The notes beneath the pieces are model-generated. The model was given only the letters and a program-made list of their open reading frames with translations. It was not told the origin of the DNA and made no database searches. 64,000 nt of DNA from Hyphomonadaceae bacterium BRH_c29 (lineage in GTDB: Bacteria; Pseudomonadota; Alphaproteobacteria; Caulobacterales; Hyphomonadaceae): positions 1 to 64,000 of the forward strand of contig LADW01000001.1 in assembly GCA_000961695.1 (NCBI GenBank), in the 5' to 3' direction. The position numbers and the translations under genes are program-made. How positions within the stretch are numbered: the stretch's first letter is position 1; every line of letters starts with the position of its first letter. Below, one piece after another: positions 24,696 through 33,461 of the stretch.

Positions 24696-24713
24696 CCTGA
24701 AAGGAGGTGATCC

Positions 24714-24794
24714 ATGTCGAGTGAGAAACCAGGTGAGGCCAAATGGTCCAATTCCTATGGTGTCTGGCTGGAGCAGCCTCCGGTCAGAGCCTAG
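24714..24794 (+). CDS. 26-codon ORF with a complete anti-SD match (leader peptide or small protein)
   Basis: The ORF begins MSSEKPGEAKW and ends EQPPVRA; it has two Trp, one Tyr and no hydrophobic helix. The 14 bases immediately before ATG (24700-24713, AAAGGAGGTGATCC) are fully complementary to the standard 3' end of bacterial 16S rRNA, the strongest possible Shine-Dalgarno. Stop TAG is at 24792. It is followed by a perfect-arm terminator at 24854-24880, and the whole unit lies between two terminators, 198 bp before kdsA. This arrangement fits either a translated leader that controls kdsA or an independent small-protein gene. I do not recognise the peptide; the two Trp codons alone do not make it a trp leader. 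Confidence 0.55.
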   Translation: MSSEKPGEAKWSNSYGVWLEQPPVRA

Positions 24795-24853
24795 AGAATT
24801 TCACCGGCGCGCTGTAACGCCGCCGGGACCATTGTCCTCAAGGGACTCACGGG

Positions 24854-24880
24854 AGCCGCCCTCATCAGGGCGGCTTCTTT
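24854..24880 (+). terminator. Rho-independent terminator or attenuator upstream of kdsA
   Basis: Arms AGCCGCCCT / AGGGCGGCT (9 bp, perfect) with loop catc are followed by TCTTTGATT. It lies 60 bp after the short ORF and 112 bp before the kdsA start, so it either ends the small transcript or attenuates read-through into kdsA. Confidence 0.75.
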
Positions 24881-24991
24881 GATTCTGAGCCCAGATTCTG
24901 GCCCACAACCCGCCCGCGCTGGCGGAAACGGGTTCGCGCGGCGCCGCAATTCGGCTATCTGGCTGCGAAACGCCAACAGGGAGACCCGCCC

Positions 24992-25840
24992 ATGACCGTC
25001 CTCACACACGCCGCCTCCGGATGGACCATCGGGACGGGCAAGCCGCTCTCCGTCATCGCGGGCCTGAACGTGCTGGAAGATGAGGGCCTCGCCCTCGAAG
25101 TCGGAACCGAGTTGAAGCGGATCTGCGACGCCCTCGGCCTGCCCTATGTCTTCAAGGCGAGCTTCGACAAGGCGAATCGCTCCTCGATCAAGTCCTATCG
25201 CGGCCCGGGTATGGAAGCCGGCCTGAAGACGCTGGCCCGCGTCAAGGCAAAGCTGAACGTGCCGATCTGCGCCGACCTGCATGAGCCCGGTCAGGCCGAG
25301 CCGGTGGCTGAAGTGGTCGACATCGTCCAGATCCCGGCCTTTCTCTGCCGTCAGACCGACCTCGTCGTCGCCACCGCGCGCGCCACAGCCGCCGCTGGCG
25401 GGATCGTTCAGGTCAAGAAGGCCCAGTTCATCGCGCCGTGGGACACCAAGAATATCGTCTCCAAGATCGCGGAAGCCGCAGATGTCGGCGTGATCCTCTG
25501 CGAGCGCGGCTCGAGCTTTGGCTACAACAATCTCGTCGTCGACATGCTGGGCATCCAGGAGATGCAGAAGCTCGGCTGTCCGGTGACCATCGATGCGACC
25601 CACGCGGTCCAGCTGCCGGGCGCCGACCCACGCACCGCAGGCGCCTCGACGGGCGGACGTCGTGACGGCGTCGCGATCATTGCCAAGGCAGCCATTGCGG
25701 CTGGCGCCGATGGCGTGTTCCTCGAATTCCATACCGATCCGGACAAGGCGCTGTGCGACGGACCGAGCTGTCTGCCGCTGTCGGCAGCCAATGATCTGCT
25801 GGCAACGCTGAAGGCGCTGCACGAGGTTGTGGCAGCGTAG
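24992..25840 (+). CDS. kdsA: 3-deoxy-D-manno-octulosonate 8-phosphate synthase
   Basis: KdsA condenses phosphoenolpyruvate with arabinose 5-phosphate to KDO-8-phosphate for the LPS inner core. The 282-residue protein carries AGLNVLEDEGLALE, FKASFDKANRSSIKSYRGPGMEAGL (PEP/A5P site), PICADLHEPGQAEPVAEVVDIVQIPAFLCRQTDL, VKKAQFIAPWDTKNIV and DATHAVQLPG. The start ATG 24992 has CAGGGAGA upstream. The leader contains a short ORF and terminator that might control it. KdsD, the preceding enzyme in the pathway, is encoded 10 kb away at 34955. The next gene starts 6 bp after its stop. Confidence 0.95.
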   Translation: MTVLTHAASGWTIGTGKPLSVIAGLNVLEDEGLALEVGTELKRICDALGLPYVFKASFDKANRSSIKSYRGPGMEAGLKTLARVKAKLNVPICADLHEPGQAEPVAEVVDIVQIPAFLCRQTDLVVATARATAAAGGIVQVKKAQFIAPWDTKNIVSKIAEAADVGVILCERGSSFGYNNLVVDMLGIQEMQKLGCPVTIDATHAVQLPGADPRTAGASTGGRRDGVAIIAKAAIAAGADGVFLEFHTDPDKALCDGPSCLPLSAANDLLATLKALHEVVAA

Positions 25841-25846
25841 GGACCG

Positions 25847-26443
25847 ATGACCCGCGTCATTCTTTTCAACAAACCTTTCAACGTGCTGTCCCAGTTTACC
25901 GACCGGGGCACGGAAGGCTCCACGCGGCGCACTTTGTCTGAGTTCATCGACGTGCCCGGCGTCTATGCTGCGGGACGGCTGGACCGGGACTCCGAGGGGC
26001 TCCTGATTCTGACAGATGACGGTCCGCTGCAGCACCGCATCGCCAACCCCGCGAACAAGATGCCCAAGACCTATTGGGCTCAGGTAGAAGGCATTCCGGA
26101 CGAGACCGCGCTGCAGCGACTGCGCGACGGGGTCAACCTGTCCGATGGCCTGACCGCGCCCGCCAAGGCCCGCGCCCTGCCCGAACCGGACAATCTCTGG
26201 GACCGCGTGCCGCCAATCCGCTTCCGGAAATCCGTGCCGGACAGCTGGATCGAGCTCACCATTACAGAAGGCCGCAACCGGCAGGTTCGCCGCATGACCG
26301 CCGCGATCGGACACCCGACGCTGCGCCTAATTCGGATGCGGATCGGGGCGTGGGAACTCGGCCCGCTGGCGCCCGGAAAATGGCGCGACGGCGAAGTGCC
26401 CCCGCCACCTTCACAGCGTAGCCGGGGCAGGTTACGTCACTAA
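25847..26443 (+). CDS. rluE: Pseudouridine synthase, RluE-type
   Basis: This 198-residue enzyme of the RsuA family isomerises a uridine in rRNA; the compact size without an S4 domain and the opening [16 protein letters not shown] point to RluE (23S U2457). The catalytic aspartate is in [17 protein letters not shown] at about 46-62, and KTYWAQVEG and [23 protein letters not shown] are the other conserved segments. It starts 6 bp after kdsA and is probably cotranscribed. The C-terminus is Arg/Pro-rich. Confidence 0.88.
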   Translation: MTRVILFNKPFNVLSQFTDRGTEGSTRRTLSEFIDVPGVYAAGRLDRDSEGLLILTDDGPLQHRIANPANKMPKTYWAQVEGIPDETALQRLRDGVNLSDGLTAPAKARALPEPDNLWDRVPPIRFRKSVPDSWIELTITEGRNRQVRRMTAAIGHPTLRLIRMRIGAWELGPLAPGKWRDGEVPPPPSQRSRGRLRH

Positions 26444-26478
26444 TTCGGGTGGGGCCTTGTCCATGAGAGGGTGAGTTC

Positions 26479-27738
26479 ATGGAAAATAACATGCAGCTTC
26501 AGCAAGTGGCCGCCTGGTTCGATCAGAACGCGCCGCAATGGGCCCGCGATGCCTGGGCCTATCTCTCTTCGATCTGGTATGAGGGCGCCTATGGCCTGAC
26601 CTATGGCCAGATCATCACGATCGTCGGCATTGTGCTGTTCTCACTTGTGATCCGCGGCCTGTTCGCCCGTACCTTTGTGCGCTGGATCACGCGCCTCGCA
26701 GCCGGCACTAAGACCCAGCTGGACGACGTCCTGGTCAAGGCCATCGCGACGCCGCTGAAAATCGTGCCGGTGATCATTGGCATCTATATCGCGCTGCAGA
26801 TGGTAGACATTGGCGAGAGCGCGGAAGTCTATGCCAACCGGATCATCCAGTCTGTCGTCACGCTAGCCGTATTCTGGACGCTGGCACGCGCCGTCAACGC
26901 GTTCGAATATGTCTTCACCAGCCTGAAGGACACGCTGTCGTCCTCCGTTGTCGACTGGATGGTCAAGGCGCTGCAGATCATTCTGATGATTCTCGGCGTC
27001 GGCGCCGTGGCCGAGCAATGGGGCATTGCCATCGCGCCGCTGATCGCCGGCCTCGGCGTGTTCGGCATCGCGGTCGGCCTTGGTGCGCAGGACCTGTTCA
27101 AGAATCTGATCTCCGGTCTGCTGATCATCTCAGAGAAGCGCTTTGTGCCGGGCGAATGGATCCTTGCCGAGGGCGTGGTCGAGGGCACGGTAGAGAAGAT
27201 CAATTTCCGCTCCACCCTGGTGCGCCGGTTCGACAAGAGCCCGGTCTATGTGCCCAACAGTGCCTTGTCTGACGCTGCCGTGACGAACTTCTCGCGCATG
27301 ACCCATCGGCGCATCAAATGGGTGATAGGCGTGGAATACCGCACCACGGTAGACCAACTGAAATTCATCCGCGACGAGATCGAAGCCTGGCTGTGGAATG
27401 ATGACCGCTTCGCCAAGCCGCCGGAAGCAGCACTGTTTGTGCGGATCGACAATTTCAACGCCAGTTCCATCGACTACCTGATCTACGCCTTCACCCACAC
27501 CAAGGACTGGGGCGAATGGCTGGCGATCAAGGAAGAATTCGCGGTGGCGGTGATGGAGATCATCGAGAAGGCCGGCACCGGCTTCGCCTTCCCGAGCCAG
27601 ACGATCTACCTGCAGGAAACCGACCCGCCCGAGATCATGGCGCCGCCGGCCCGCAGCGAAGGGTTCGAACGCGCGCGCCAGAAGATCGAACACGCCACAC
27701 GGCGCAAGGGCTATGGCGAAGCGGAAGACGACGGCTGA
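26479..27738 (+). CDS. Mechanosensitive ion channel (MscS family)
   Basis: This is a 419-residue inner-membrane channel. Four to five hydrophobic segments occupy about 35-195, with the pore-lining TM3 glycine/alanine pattern in GLGVFGIAVGLGAQDLFKNLISGLLIISE at about 193-221. The cytoplasmic beta domain (PGEWILAEGVVEGTVEKINFRSTLVRRFDKSPVYVPNSAL) and alpha/beta cage follow. It ends with a charged tail (RQKIEHATRRKGYGEAEDDG). It should open on hypo-osmotic stress. It begins 35 bp after rluE with GAGGGTGAG before ATG. Confidence 0.92.
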   Translation: MENNMQLQQVAAWFDQNAPQWARDAWAYLSSIWYEGAYGLTYGQIITIVGIVLFSLVIRGLFARTFVRWITRLAAGTKTQLDDVLVKAIATPLKIVPVIIGIYIALQMVDIGESAEVYANRIIQSVVTLAVFWTLARAVNAFEYVFTSLKDTLSSSVVDWMVKALQIILMILGVGAVAEQWGIAIAPLIAGLGVFGIAVGLGAQDLFKNLISGLLIISEKRFVPGEWILAEGVVEGTVEKINFRSTLVRRFDKSPVYVPNSALSDAAVTNFSRMTHRRIKWVIGVEYRTTVDQLKFIRDEIEAWLWNDDRFAKPPEAALFVRIDNFNASSIDYLIYAFTHTKDWGEWLAIKEEFAVAVMEIIEKAGTGFAFPSQTIYLQETDPPEIMAPPARSEGFERARQKIEHATRRKGYGEAEDDG

Positions 27739-27747
27739 ACGAGCCGC

Positions 27748-28236
27748 CTATTCCGCCTCAGACGGAAATTCAGGCTGGAGAACCGTGCAGGCAAGCGGCA
27801 TGTCCCCTTCGGCCAGCGTGAACGTGGCCGTGTCTTCCAATGTGTTGATCAGAGCCGTGAACGTACCAGCGCGGCATTCCGGACCGACTCGCGTCGGAGA
27901 GCAGTCGACATAAAGCGGGACGTGGGGGCGGTCGGGAATCAACATGGCGGCCAGTTCGCCGGCGCCGTACAGAACGACATGGGCCGTCGTCCCGTCATCC
28001 CCGCACGTATAATCCATCTCCTCCGAGAGGCCGAGTTCGGTAGCGCGCGCCGCCGCATCTGCAACAGATACTTCAGTTTCAGCCTTCAGATCATGTGCGT
28101 CCAGCGTATCATCGGACAGATCTTCTGCCGGTACCATGACCTGCCCGGATGTGCCGCCGGCATAGCCTGCACCGACGGCGTCATCGCAGGCCGCCGGTAT
28201 CAGCAACAATATTGAGCACAAGCCAGCATAGCGCAT
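27748..28236 (-). CDS. Hypothetical lipoprotein (162 aa)
   Basis: This is a predicted lipoprotein: MRYAGLCSILLLIPAAC, Cys about 17. An Asp/Ala-rich segment (VMVPAEDLSDDTLDAHDLKAE) and a C-terminal beta-rich domain with four further cysteines (YTCGDDG, VDCSPT, PECRAG, LACTVL) follow, probably forming two disulphides. ATG 28236 is chosen over the GTG at 28245 since GGAG lies 8 bases before it. The ribosome site is buried in a 10-bp hairpin stem (28239-28270). Family unknown. Confidence 0.65.
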   Translation of the reverse strand: MRYAGLCSILLLIPAACDDAVGAGYAGGTSGQVMVPAEDLSDDTLDAHDLKAETEVSVADAAARATELGLSEEMDYTCGDDGTTAHVVLYGAGELAAMLIPDRPHVPLYVDCSPTRVGPECRAGTFTALINTLEDTATFTLAEGDMPLACTVLQPEFPSEAE

Positions 28237-28238
28237 AC

Positions 28239-28270
28239 CGCTCACTCCTCATCCGCCCTCGGAGTGAGCG
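28239..28270 (-). promoter_or_regulatory. Hairpin occluding the ribosome site of the lipoprotein mRNA
   Basis: On the minus strand CGCTCACTCC and GGAGTGAGCG form a perfect 10-bp stem with a 12-base loop. The 3' arm contains the GGAG Shine-Dalgarno, and the ATG at 28236 begins 2 bases after the stem. This is the geometry of an RNA thermometer or translational operator. Confidence 0.55.
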
Positions 28271-28315
28271 TAACACGTGACAGGCGAATCCGGAAATTAC
28301 GGATAAGGCAGGGAT

Positions 28316-29518
28316 TTACCGGACCCAGGCGCCCGGTGCGTTCGTGCGATACCCGAGCGAGCGGTAGGCCGCGTCGATCAGGCTCTGCCCACGATCATTC
28401 AACAGAATGCCATTGCCCATCTGGTTCATCGTATAGCTGAACGCCATGCCGCACTCCGGATCGGCAAAGCCGATCGACCCGCCTGCGCCGACATGGCCGA
28501 ACGCCCGCTCGCCCATGATTGCGCTGGTTCCAGGACCGAGCCCGCGCCCGCGATTGTCCATCGACTTCATGAAGCCAGAGGCAAACCGGGTCGGGATCAG
28601 CAGCGTCGCATCGCGCTGCGTTGCCGTGGAGACCATGGTCATGTTCATCAGCCGGTCTGACGAGACCAGCGATCCGTCATTTATGGCGAGCGGCGTATAC
28701 ATCGCGACCTGTCCGCGCGCATTCGACAGTCCGCCGCCGCCACCAATCTCTGCCGCCTGCATCTTGCGGTCGTTGAAGTCCCAGCCGCCGGTATTGAGGA
28801 AGCTCTTGTGCTGGATGGAGTCCGGATCGGTCATCAGCTTGATGGCAAACTCCGTGGGCTCATCATCGGGCTTCGGTACATATTGCCGGATCGGTGCGAT
28901 GTGCACGTCTTCCGTTTCCGGAAGGCCCAGCCAGAAGCGCGCGCCCGTCTTTTCCGCCACTTCTTCCCGGAAGAACGTGCCGAGCGACTTGCCGGACACG
29001 CGGCGAACCAGTTCGCCCACGGTCCAGCCGAAATTGATCATGTGATAGCCATTGCGGGTGCCGACCTCCCAGAAGGCTTCCTCGTCCGCCATCCGGCGGA
29101 CCATGTAATCCCAGTCGGCGAAACCGCCGGGTTTCACCGGATCGCGCAGGGTCGGCAGGGCGCTTTCATGGTTCAGCATCATCTGAACCGTGGTCTTCTC
29201 TTTGCCGTTCCTGGCGAACTCCGGCCAGTAGTCTGCCACGAGCGCTTTCGGGTCCAGCTCGCCCCGGTCGATCAGGATGTGCGCGCAGAGCGCGGTGGCC
29301 GCCTTGGAACAGGAGAAGACGATGGAGATCGTGTCTTCCTGCCAGGGATCATTGGTCTCCGGATTGGCCATGCCGCCCCAGATATCCACCAGCGTCTCGC
29401 CGTCCACCGACAAGCAGACCGAGGCGCCGACCTCGCCGCGCTCTGCGAGGTTCTCCTCAAGCGCCTGCCTGACCGCCTCAAACCGCGGATCGCACCGCCC
29501 TTCGACCTTTGATGCCAC
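28316..29518 (-). CDS. Serine hydrolase of the beta-lactamase (class C-like/EstB) family
   Basis: This is a 400-residue soluble serine hydrolase. The SxxK nucleophile motif is SCSKAATAL at about 81-89, the Tyr of the YxN-like motif is in RNGYHMINFGWTVGELVRRVSG near 160, and the C-terminal HVGAGGSIGFADPECGMAFSYTMNQMG replaces the KTG region. There is no signal peptide, which favours an esterase/lactonase (EstB, LACTB-type) over a true beta-lactamase. The start is GTG 29518 with GGGAGG 10 bases upstream; the longer open frame beyond it is antisense-like sequence overlapping clpA. Confidence 0.85.
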   Translation of the reverse strand: MASKVEGRCDPRFEAVRQALEENLAERGEVGASVCLSVDGETLVDIWGGMANPETNDPWQEDTISIVFSCSKAATALCAHILIDRGELDPKALVADYWPEFARNGKEKTTVQMMLNHESALPTLRDPVKPGGFADWDYMVRRMADEEAFWEVGTRNGYHMINFGWTVGELVRRVSGKSLGTFFREEVAEKTGARFWLGLPETEDVHIAPIRQYVPKPDDEPTEFAIKLMTDPDSIQHKSFLNTGGWDFNDRKMQAAEIGGGGGLSNARGQVAMYTPLAINDGSLVSSDRLMNMTMVSTATQRDATLLIPTRFASGFMKSMDNRGRGLGPGTSAIMGERAFGHVGAGGSIGFADPECGMAFSYTMNQMGNGILLNDRGQSLIDAAYRSLGYRTNAPGAWVR

Positions 29519-29580
29519 GTCTTTTCCTCCCGGTTGATTTTCCCGGGAGCATAAGCATCGCAGTTCAGGGAGGCGAGAGC

Positions 29581-29610
29581 GAAAAGGGCCGTCCCCTGCG
29601 GAACGGCCCC
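29581..29610 (-). terminator. Terminator downstream of clpA
   Basis: On the minus strand GGGCCGT and ACGGCCC form a 7-bp stem (plus flanking G-C) followed by TTTTCG. It lies 27 bp after the clpA stop. Confidence 0.75.
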
Positions 29611-29636
29611 ATAACGTCGCGGCAGGCGCGGCCGGT

Positions 29637-31958
29637 CTAGCTGGCGGCTTCCTCGGTCGGGTTCGCCTTGCGCTTCGGTTTCTTCTTCGGCTTTTCAGCC
29701 TCGTATTTGAAGGCAAGCTTGCTGTCATCGTTCTTGTCGATGTCGATATGCACCACGCCGCCCTTTTGAAGCTCACCGAAGAGGAGTTCCTCCGCCATCG
29801 GCTTCTTGACGTGTTCCTGGATCGTCCGGGCCAGTGGCCGGGCGCCCATGTCGGCATCGAAGCCGCGTTTGGCAAGCCAGTTGCGCGCCGCCTTGGAAAT
29901 CTCGATGGAGACGTTGCGGTCTTCCAGCTGGACTTCCAGTTGCAGGATGAACTTCTCCACCACGCGGTCGATGATTTCCGGTGTCAGGCCGCCAAACGTG
30001 ATGATCGCGTCGAGACGGTTGCGGAATTCCGGCGTGAACAGGCGCTTGATCGCCTCGCCCTGCTCGTCTTCCTTCTTGCCGGCGCCGAAGCCGATGGCGT
30101 TCTTGGCTGCATCCGATGCCCCCGCGTTCGTCGTCATGATGACGACCACGTTGCGGAAGTCGACCTTGCGGCCGTTGGCATCGGTCAGCGCGCCATTGTC
30201 CATCACCTGAAGCAGGATGTTGAACAGGTCCGGGTGGGCTTTCTCGATTTCGTCGAGCAGCAGGACGCAATGCGGATGCTGGTCGATTCCATCGGTGAGC
30301 AGGCCACCCTCATCATACCCGACATAGCCCGGAGGCGCGCCAAGAAGACGGGAAACGGTGTGCCGTTCCATGTATTCCGACATGTCGAAGCGCAGCATCT
30401 CGACGCCCATGATGGAGGCGAGCTGCTTGGCCACTTCGGTTTTGCCGACACCGGTCGGACCCGCGAACAGGTAGGAGCCGATCGGCTTGTTCGGTTCGCG
30501 CAGGCCTGCCCGGGCGAGCTTGATCGAGGCCGAAAGCGCCTCGATGGCCTCGTCCTGGCCGTACACAACGCGCTTCAGATCGGTGTCCAGCGACTTCAGC
30601 GCTGCGGCATCGTCGGTCGAGACCTGTTTCGGGGGGATCCGGGCGATCTTGGCCACAACGGCCTCGATGTCCTTCTGTCCGACGGTCTTCTTCCGCTTGC
30701 TTGCCGGGAGCAGCCATTGAGCCGCGCCTGCCTCATCGACCACGTCGATTGCCTTGTCCGGCAATTTGCGGTCGGTGATGTAGCGATCCGACAGCTCCAC
30801 CGCCGACTTGATGGCGTCATTGGTGTAGCGCAGGCCGTGGAAGTCTTCAAAGCGCGACTTCAGGCCCGTCAGGATCTTGATCGTGTCAGCCACGGTCGGC
30901 TCCACAACGTCGATCTTGCGGAAGCGGCGGGACAAAGCCCGGTCCTTCTCGAAGTGCTGCTTGTATTCCTTGAACGTGGTCGAGCCCATGCAGCGCAGGC
31001 CACCATTCTGCAGTGCAGGCTTCAGCAGGTTGGAGGCATCCATTGCCCCGCCCGATGTCGCGCCAGCGCCGATGATCGTGTGGATCTCGTCGATGAACAG
31101 GATGGCTTTTTCCTGCTGCTCGAGTTCCTTCATCACCGATTTCAGGCGTTCCTCGAAGTCACCGCGATAGCGGGTGCCCGCCAGCAGAGCGCCCATGTCG
31201 AGCGACCAGATAATGGCTTCGTCGAGGATTTCGGGTGCATCACCGTCAACAATCTTCTTGGCGAGGCCTTCCGCGATGGCCGTTTTGCCAACGCCGGGGT
31301 CGCCTACCAGGATCGGGTTGTTCTTGTTGCGACGGCACAGCACTTCAATACAGCGGTTCACTTCGGCATCGCGGCCAATCAGGGGATCGATCTTGCCGGC
31401 GCGTGCCTTGGCATTGAGGTTTACGCAATAGGCATCAAGTGCCTCATGGCCCTGCTTGACGGCTTCTTCTTCCGCCGCTTCTGCGCCGCGCGGGTTGGAC
31501 GGGCGCGACATGCCCGGCTGTTTTGCGACGCCGTGCGAGATGAAGTTGACCGCGTCATAGCGGGTCATGTCCTGCTCCTGCAGGAAGTAGGCAGCGTGGC
31601 TTTCGCGCTCGGAGAAGATCGACACCAGCACGTTCGCGCCGGTGACTTCGTCGCGGCCGGAGCTTTCGACGTGGAGAATGGCGCGCTGGACGACGCGCTG
31701 GAAGGCAGCGGTCGGTTGCACCCGGCCTTCGCCGTCATCGACGATCAGGCTGGTCAGTTCTTCATCAATGTAGCGAATAAGCTCTGACGTCAGAAGTTCG
31801 AGATCGACCTTGCAGGCTCCCATCACCTCCTTGGCGTGCTCATCCTCAGTCAGTGCCAGCAGGAGATGCTCGAGTGTGGCGTACTCATGCTCCCGTTCTG
31901 AAGCCAGGGTAAGCGCCTTCTCGAGGGCCGTTTCCAGGGAGGGGGACAAGCGTGGCAA
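29637..31958 (-). CDS. clpA: ATP-dependent Clp protease ATP-binding subunit ClpA
   Basis: This is the 773-residue AAA+ unfoldase that feeds substrates to ClpP. The N-domain (MPRLSPSLETALEKALTLASEREHEYATLEHLLLAL) binds ClpS. The first AAA domain has GDPGVGKT at about 217-224 and the second GPTGVGKT near 495. An IGF-type loop for ClpP docking is seen in KNAIGFGAGKKEDEQG. It lacks the long coiled-coil middle domain of ClpB, which separates it from that family. The start codon is TTG 31958, with GGAAGG upstream. It follows clpS by 26 bp. The lysine-rich tail (EKPKKKPKRKANP) is unusually long. Confidence 0.95.
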   Translation of the reverse strand: MPRLSPSLETALEKALTLASEREHEYATLEHLLLALTEDEHAKEVMGACKVDLELLTSELIRYIDEELTSLIVDDGEGRVQPTAAFQRVVQRAILHVESSGRDEVTGANVLVSIFSERESHAAYFLQEQDMTRYDAVNFISHGVAKQPGMSRPSNPRGAEAAEEEAVKQGHEALDAYCVNLNAKARAGKIDPLIGRDAEVNRCIEVLCRRNKNNPILVGDPGVGKTAIAEGLAKKIVDGDAPEILDEAIIWSLDMGALLAGTRYRGDFEERLKSVMKELEQQEKAILFIDEIHTIIGAGATSGGAMDASNLLKPALQNGGLRCMGSTTFKEYKQHFEKDRALSRRFRKIDVVEPTVADTIKILTGLKSRFEDFHGLRYTNDAIKSAVELSDRYITDRKLPDKAIDVVDEAGAAQWLLPASKRKKTVGQKDIEAVVAKIARIPPKQVSTDDAAALKSLDTDLKRVVYGQDEAIEALSASIKLARAGLREPNKPIGSYLFAGPTGVGKTEVAKQLASIMGVEMLRFDMSEYMERHTVSRLLGAPPGYVGYDEGGLLTDGIDQHPHCVLLLDEIEKAHPDLFNILLQVMDNGALTDANGRKVDFRNVVVIMTTNAGASDAAKNAIGFGAGKKEDEQGEAIKRLFTPEFRNRLDAIITFGGLTPEIIDRVVEKFILQLEVQLEDRNVSIEISKAARNWLAKRGFDADMGARPLARTIQEHVKKPMAEELLFGELQKGGVVHIDIDKNDDSKLAFKYEAEKPKKKPKRKANPTEEAAS

Positions 31959-31984
31959 AATAAGAGCCTTCCGGGGTTAGAGGT

Positions 31985-32365
31985 CTAGTCTTCTTTCTCC
32001 ATGACACATTGGAGAGGGTGTTCGTGCCGCTTCGCAAGGTCAAGCACCTGGGCGACTTTTGTTTCAGCCACCTCATATGTGTAGACCCCGCACAATCCGA
32101 CACCCTTCTGGTGCACGTGAAGCATGATGCGGGTCGCTTGCTCGCGGGAGCGGTTGAAAAACCGCTCGAGAATGAACACGACGAATTCCATCGGCGTGTA
32201 ATCATCATTGAGCAACAGCACGCGATAGAGCGAGGGTTTCTTGGTCCGCACGCGGGTTTGCGTGGACAGGCCGTATTCGATCCCGTCATCACCGGTTCCA
32301 CCATCACCTGGCGGGCCCGGCTGCTCGGGATCGTTCATTCGATAGTGCGGGATGCCCTTGCTCAT
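31985..32365 (-). CDS. clpS: ATP-dependent Clp protease adaptor ClpS
   Basis: ClpS delivers N-end-rule substrates to ClpA. The 126-residue protein has a disordered Gly/Pro/Asp-rich N-terminal extension, then the ClpS core: [24 protein letters not shown] (substrate-pocket [10 protein letters not shown]), [26 protein letters not shown] and a final [11 protein letters not shown]. The gene is immediately upstream of clpA on the same strand, the usual alphaproteobacterial arrangement. Confidence 0.95.
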   Translation of the reverse strand: MSKGIPHYRMNDPEQPGPPGDGGTGDDGIEYGLSTQTRVRTKKPSLYRVLLLNDDYTPMEFVVFILERFFNRSREQATRIMLHVHQKGVGLCGVYTYEVAETKVAQVLDLAKRHEHPLQCVMEKED

Positions 32366-32451
32366 GTCTCTTAAGATATACGGTTCATGACGAGATTGAA
32401 GGTGTCGTAGGCGGCAAAATGATGACCTGCCTGCTTTTAGGGCATCTGAGC

Positions 32452-32862
32452 TCAGCGCGCATCGATCAATCCGAGCAGTTCATTGACCCGTTTTTCGTTT
32501 GTCCCGAGGTCGGAATACCCAATGCGCGACGCCGAATAGATGGCCACGCGTGACCTGCCCGGCTCACCCTCCACCGGTACCGCCTGCACATAAACATCGT
32601 CCTTGAACTTCATCAGCGGCGTCACCGCGATGAAGGAGATCCGCAAAGTGTCCGGGTCTGACGCGCGCAGGCGCCATTCGACCCGTTCCAGCACCAGGTC
32701 CATCACCACGTCGAACACCTGCTTCGGTGTCTTTTCGAACACCGGCACGTCGGCATCGGTTTTGACCAGGCCTGCGAAGCCTTGCGGGGCGACAAGCCAA
32801 TTGTTCGGCCGGTCCGGGCGCTTGAGCGCGGGAAATTCGATGAGATCAGGGGTGCGGGACAT
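32452..32862 (-). CDS. DUF1499 family protein
   Basis: This 136-residue protein fits DUF1499: [62 protein letters not shown], and [24 protein letters not shown] with the conserved SRIGxSDLGxNRxR-like segment. There is no signal peptide, unlike many relatives. Its function is unknown. It lies between the phasin and clpS genes on the same strand, with gaps of 179 and 86 bp. Confidence 0.8.
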   Translation of the reverse strand: MSRTPDLIEFPALKRPDRPNNWLVAPQGFAGLVKTDADVPVFEKTPKQVFDVVMDLVLERVEWRLRASDPDTLRISFIAVTPLMKFKDDVYVQAVPVEGEPGRSRVAIYSASRIGYSDLGTNEKRVNELLGLIDAR

Positions 32863-32956
32863 AACCGCATCTAAGCGCGATCTGGTAAGCGCGCCAATCC
32901 TGTCTTTTTGGGATTTGGGCTGTCTTTTCGGTTTGAACCGAAACGCTTGCCCCAGA

Positions 32957-32985
32957 AAAGAAAGAACCGGACCAAGCAGGTCCGG
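32957..32985 (-). terminator. Terminator downstream of the phasin gene
   Basis: On the minus strand CCGGACC-tgctt-GGTCCGG (7-bp perfect stem) is followed by TTCTTTCTTTTC. It lies 57 bp after the phasin stop. Confidence 0.85.
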
Positions 32986-33041
32986 CGCTTCCTAATCTAC
33001 AGCACTCTACGATCCGGCCCTGAGGCCCGATTTCGAGAACT

Positions 33042-33461
33042 TCATTTCGCGCCGAAAGCCATGAAAGGCTTGGCTGCGCTACGCCATGCAGACATGCAAA
33101 TCTCTGCCTGCGTGTTCATCTCTTTCGTATAGGCCGAAAACATGGATTTGGCAAACCCGGCCTGGATTTCCATCACTTCGCGAACGTCTTTCGCGGACGT
33201 GATCGCCTGGGTTGCTTCAACGCCCTGTTCCAGCGACTTCGTGAAGAAGTCCATGTTACGGCTGCCGATTTCGCGGGCAATCTCGGTGGAAGCGGCGGTC
33301 TGCTCGCCGAATGCTTTCAGGCCGGTTTCAGCGTATTCGCCGAACTTGCCGGCAAAACCCGTGATCTGTTCCATGCCACCGTCGAGCATCTTGGTTGCGG
33401 TGTCCATTTTCGCGCTGGCTTCAGCCTTGGCGCTTTTCGTAGCCGTTTTTGCCTTGGTCAT
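33042..33461 (-). CDS. Phasin family protein
   Basis: This is a 139-residue helical protein of the phasin_2 family, expected to coat polyhydroxyalkanoate granules. A Lys/Ala-rich N-terminus (MTKAKTATKSAKAEASAKMDTATKML) leads into the amphipathic core ITGFAGKFGEYAETGLKAFGEQTAASTEIAREIGSRNMDFFTKSLEQGVEATQAITSAKDVREVMEIQAGFAKSMFSAYTKEM, which is typical of the family. It ends AAKPFMAFGAK. No PHA synthase is nearby. It has its own terminator and a 238-bp promoter region shared with the divergent carboxypeptidase gene. Confidence 0.85.
   Translation of the reverse strand: MTKAKTATKSAKAEASAKMDTATKMLDGGMEQITGFAGKFGEYAETGLKAFGEQTAASTEIAREIGSRNMDFFTKSLEQGVEATQAITSAKDVREVMEIQAGFAKSMFSAYTKEMNTQAEICMSAWRSAAKPFMAFGAK

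Noticed and set aside
24714-24794. Classical trp leader peptide
   Set aside because: Only two separated Trp codons, and the downstream gene is kdsA, not a tryptophan gene.
24791-26314. 507-codon minus-strand frame over kdsA and rluE
   Set aside because: Antisense to two recognised enzymes and without protein-family features.
29748-31787. 679-codon plus-strand frame over clpA
   Set aside because: Complementary to the ClpA coding sequence; open only because of codon bias.
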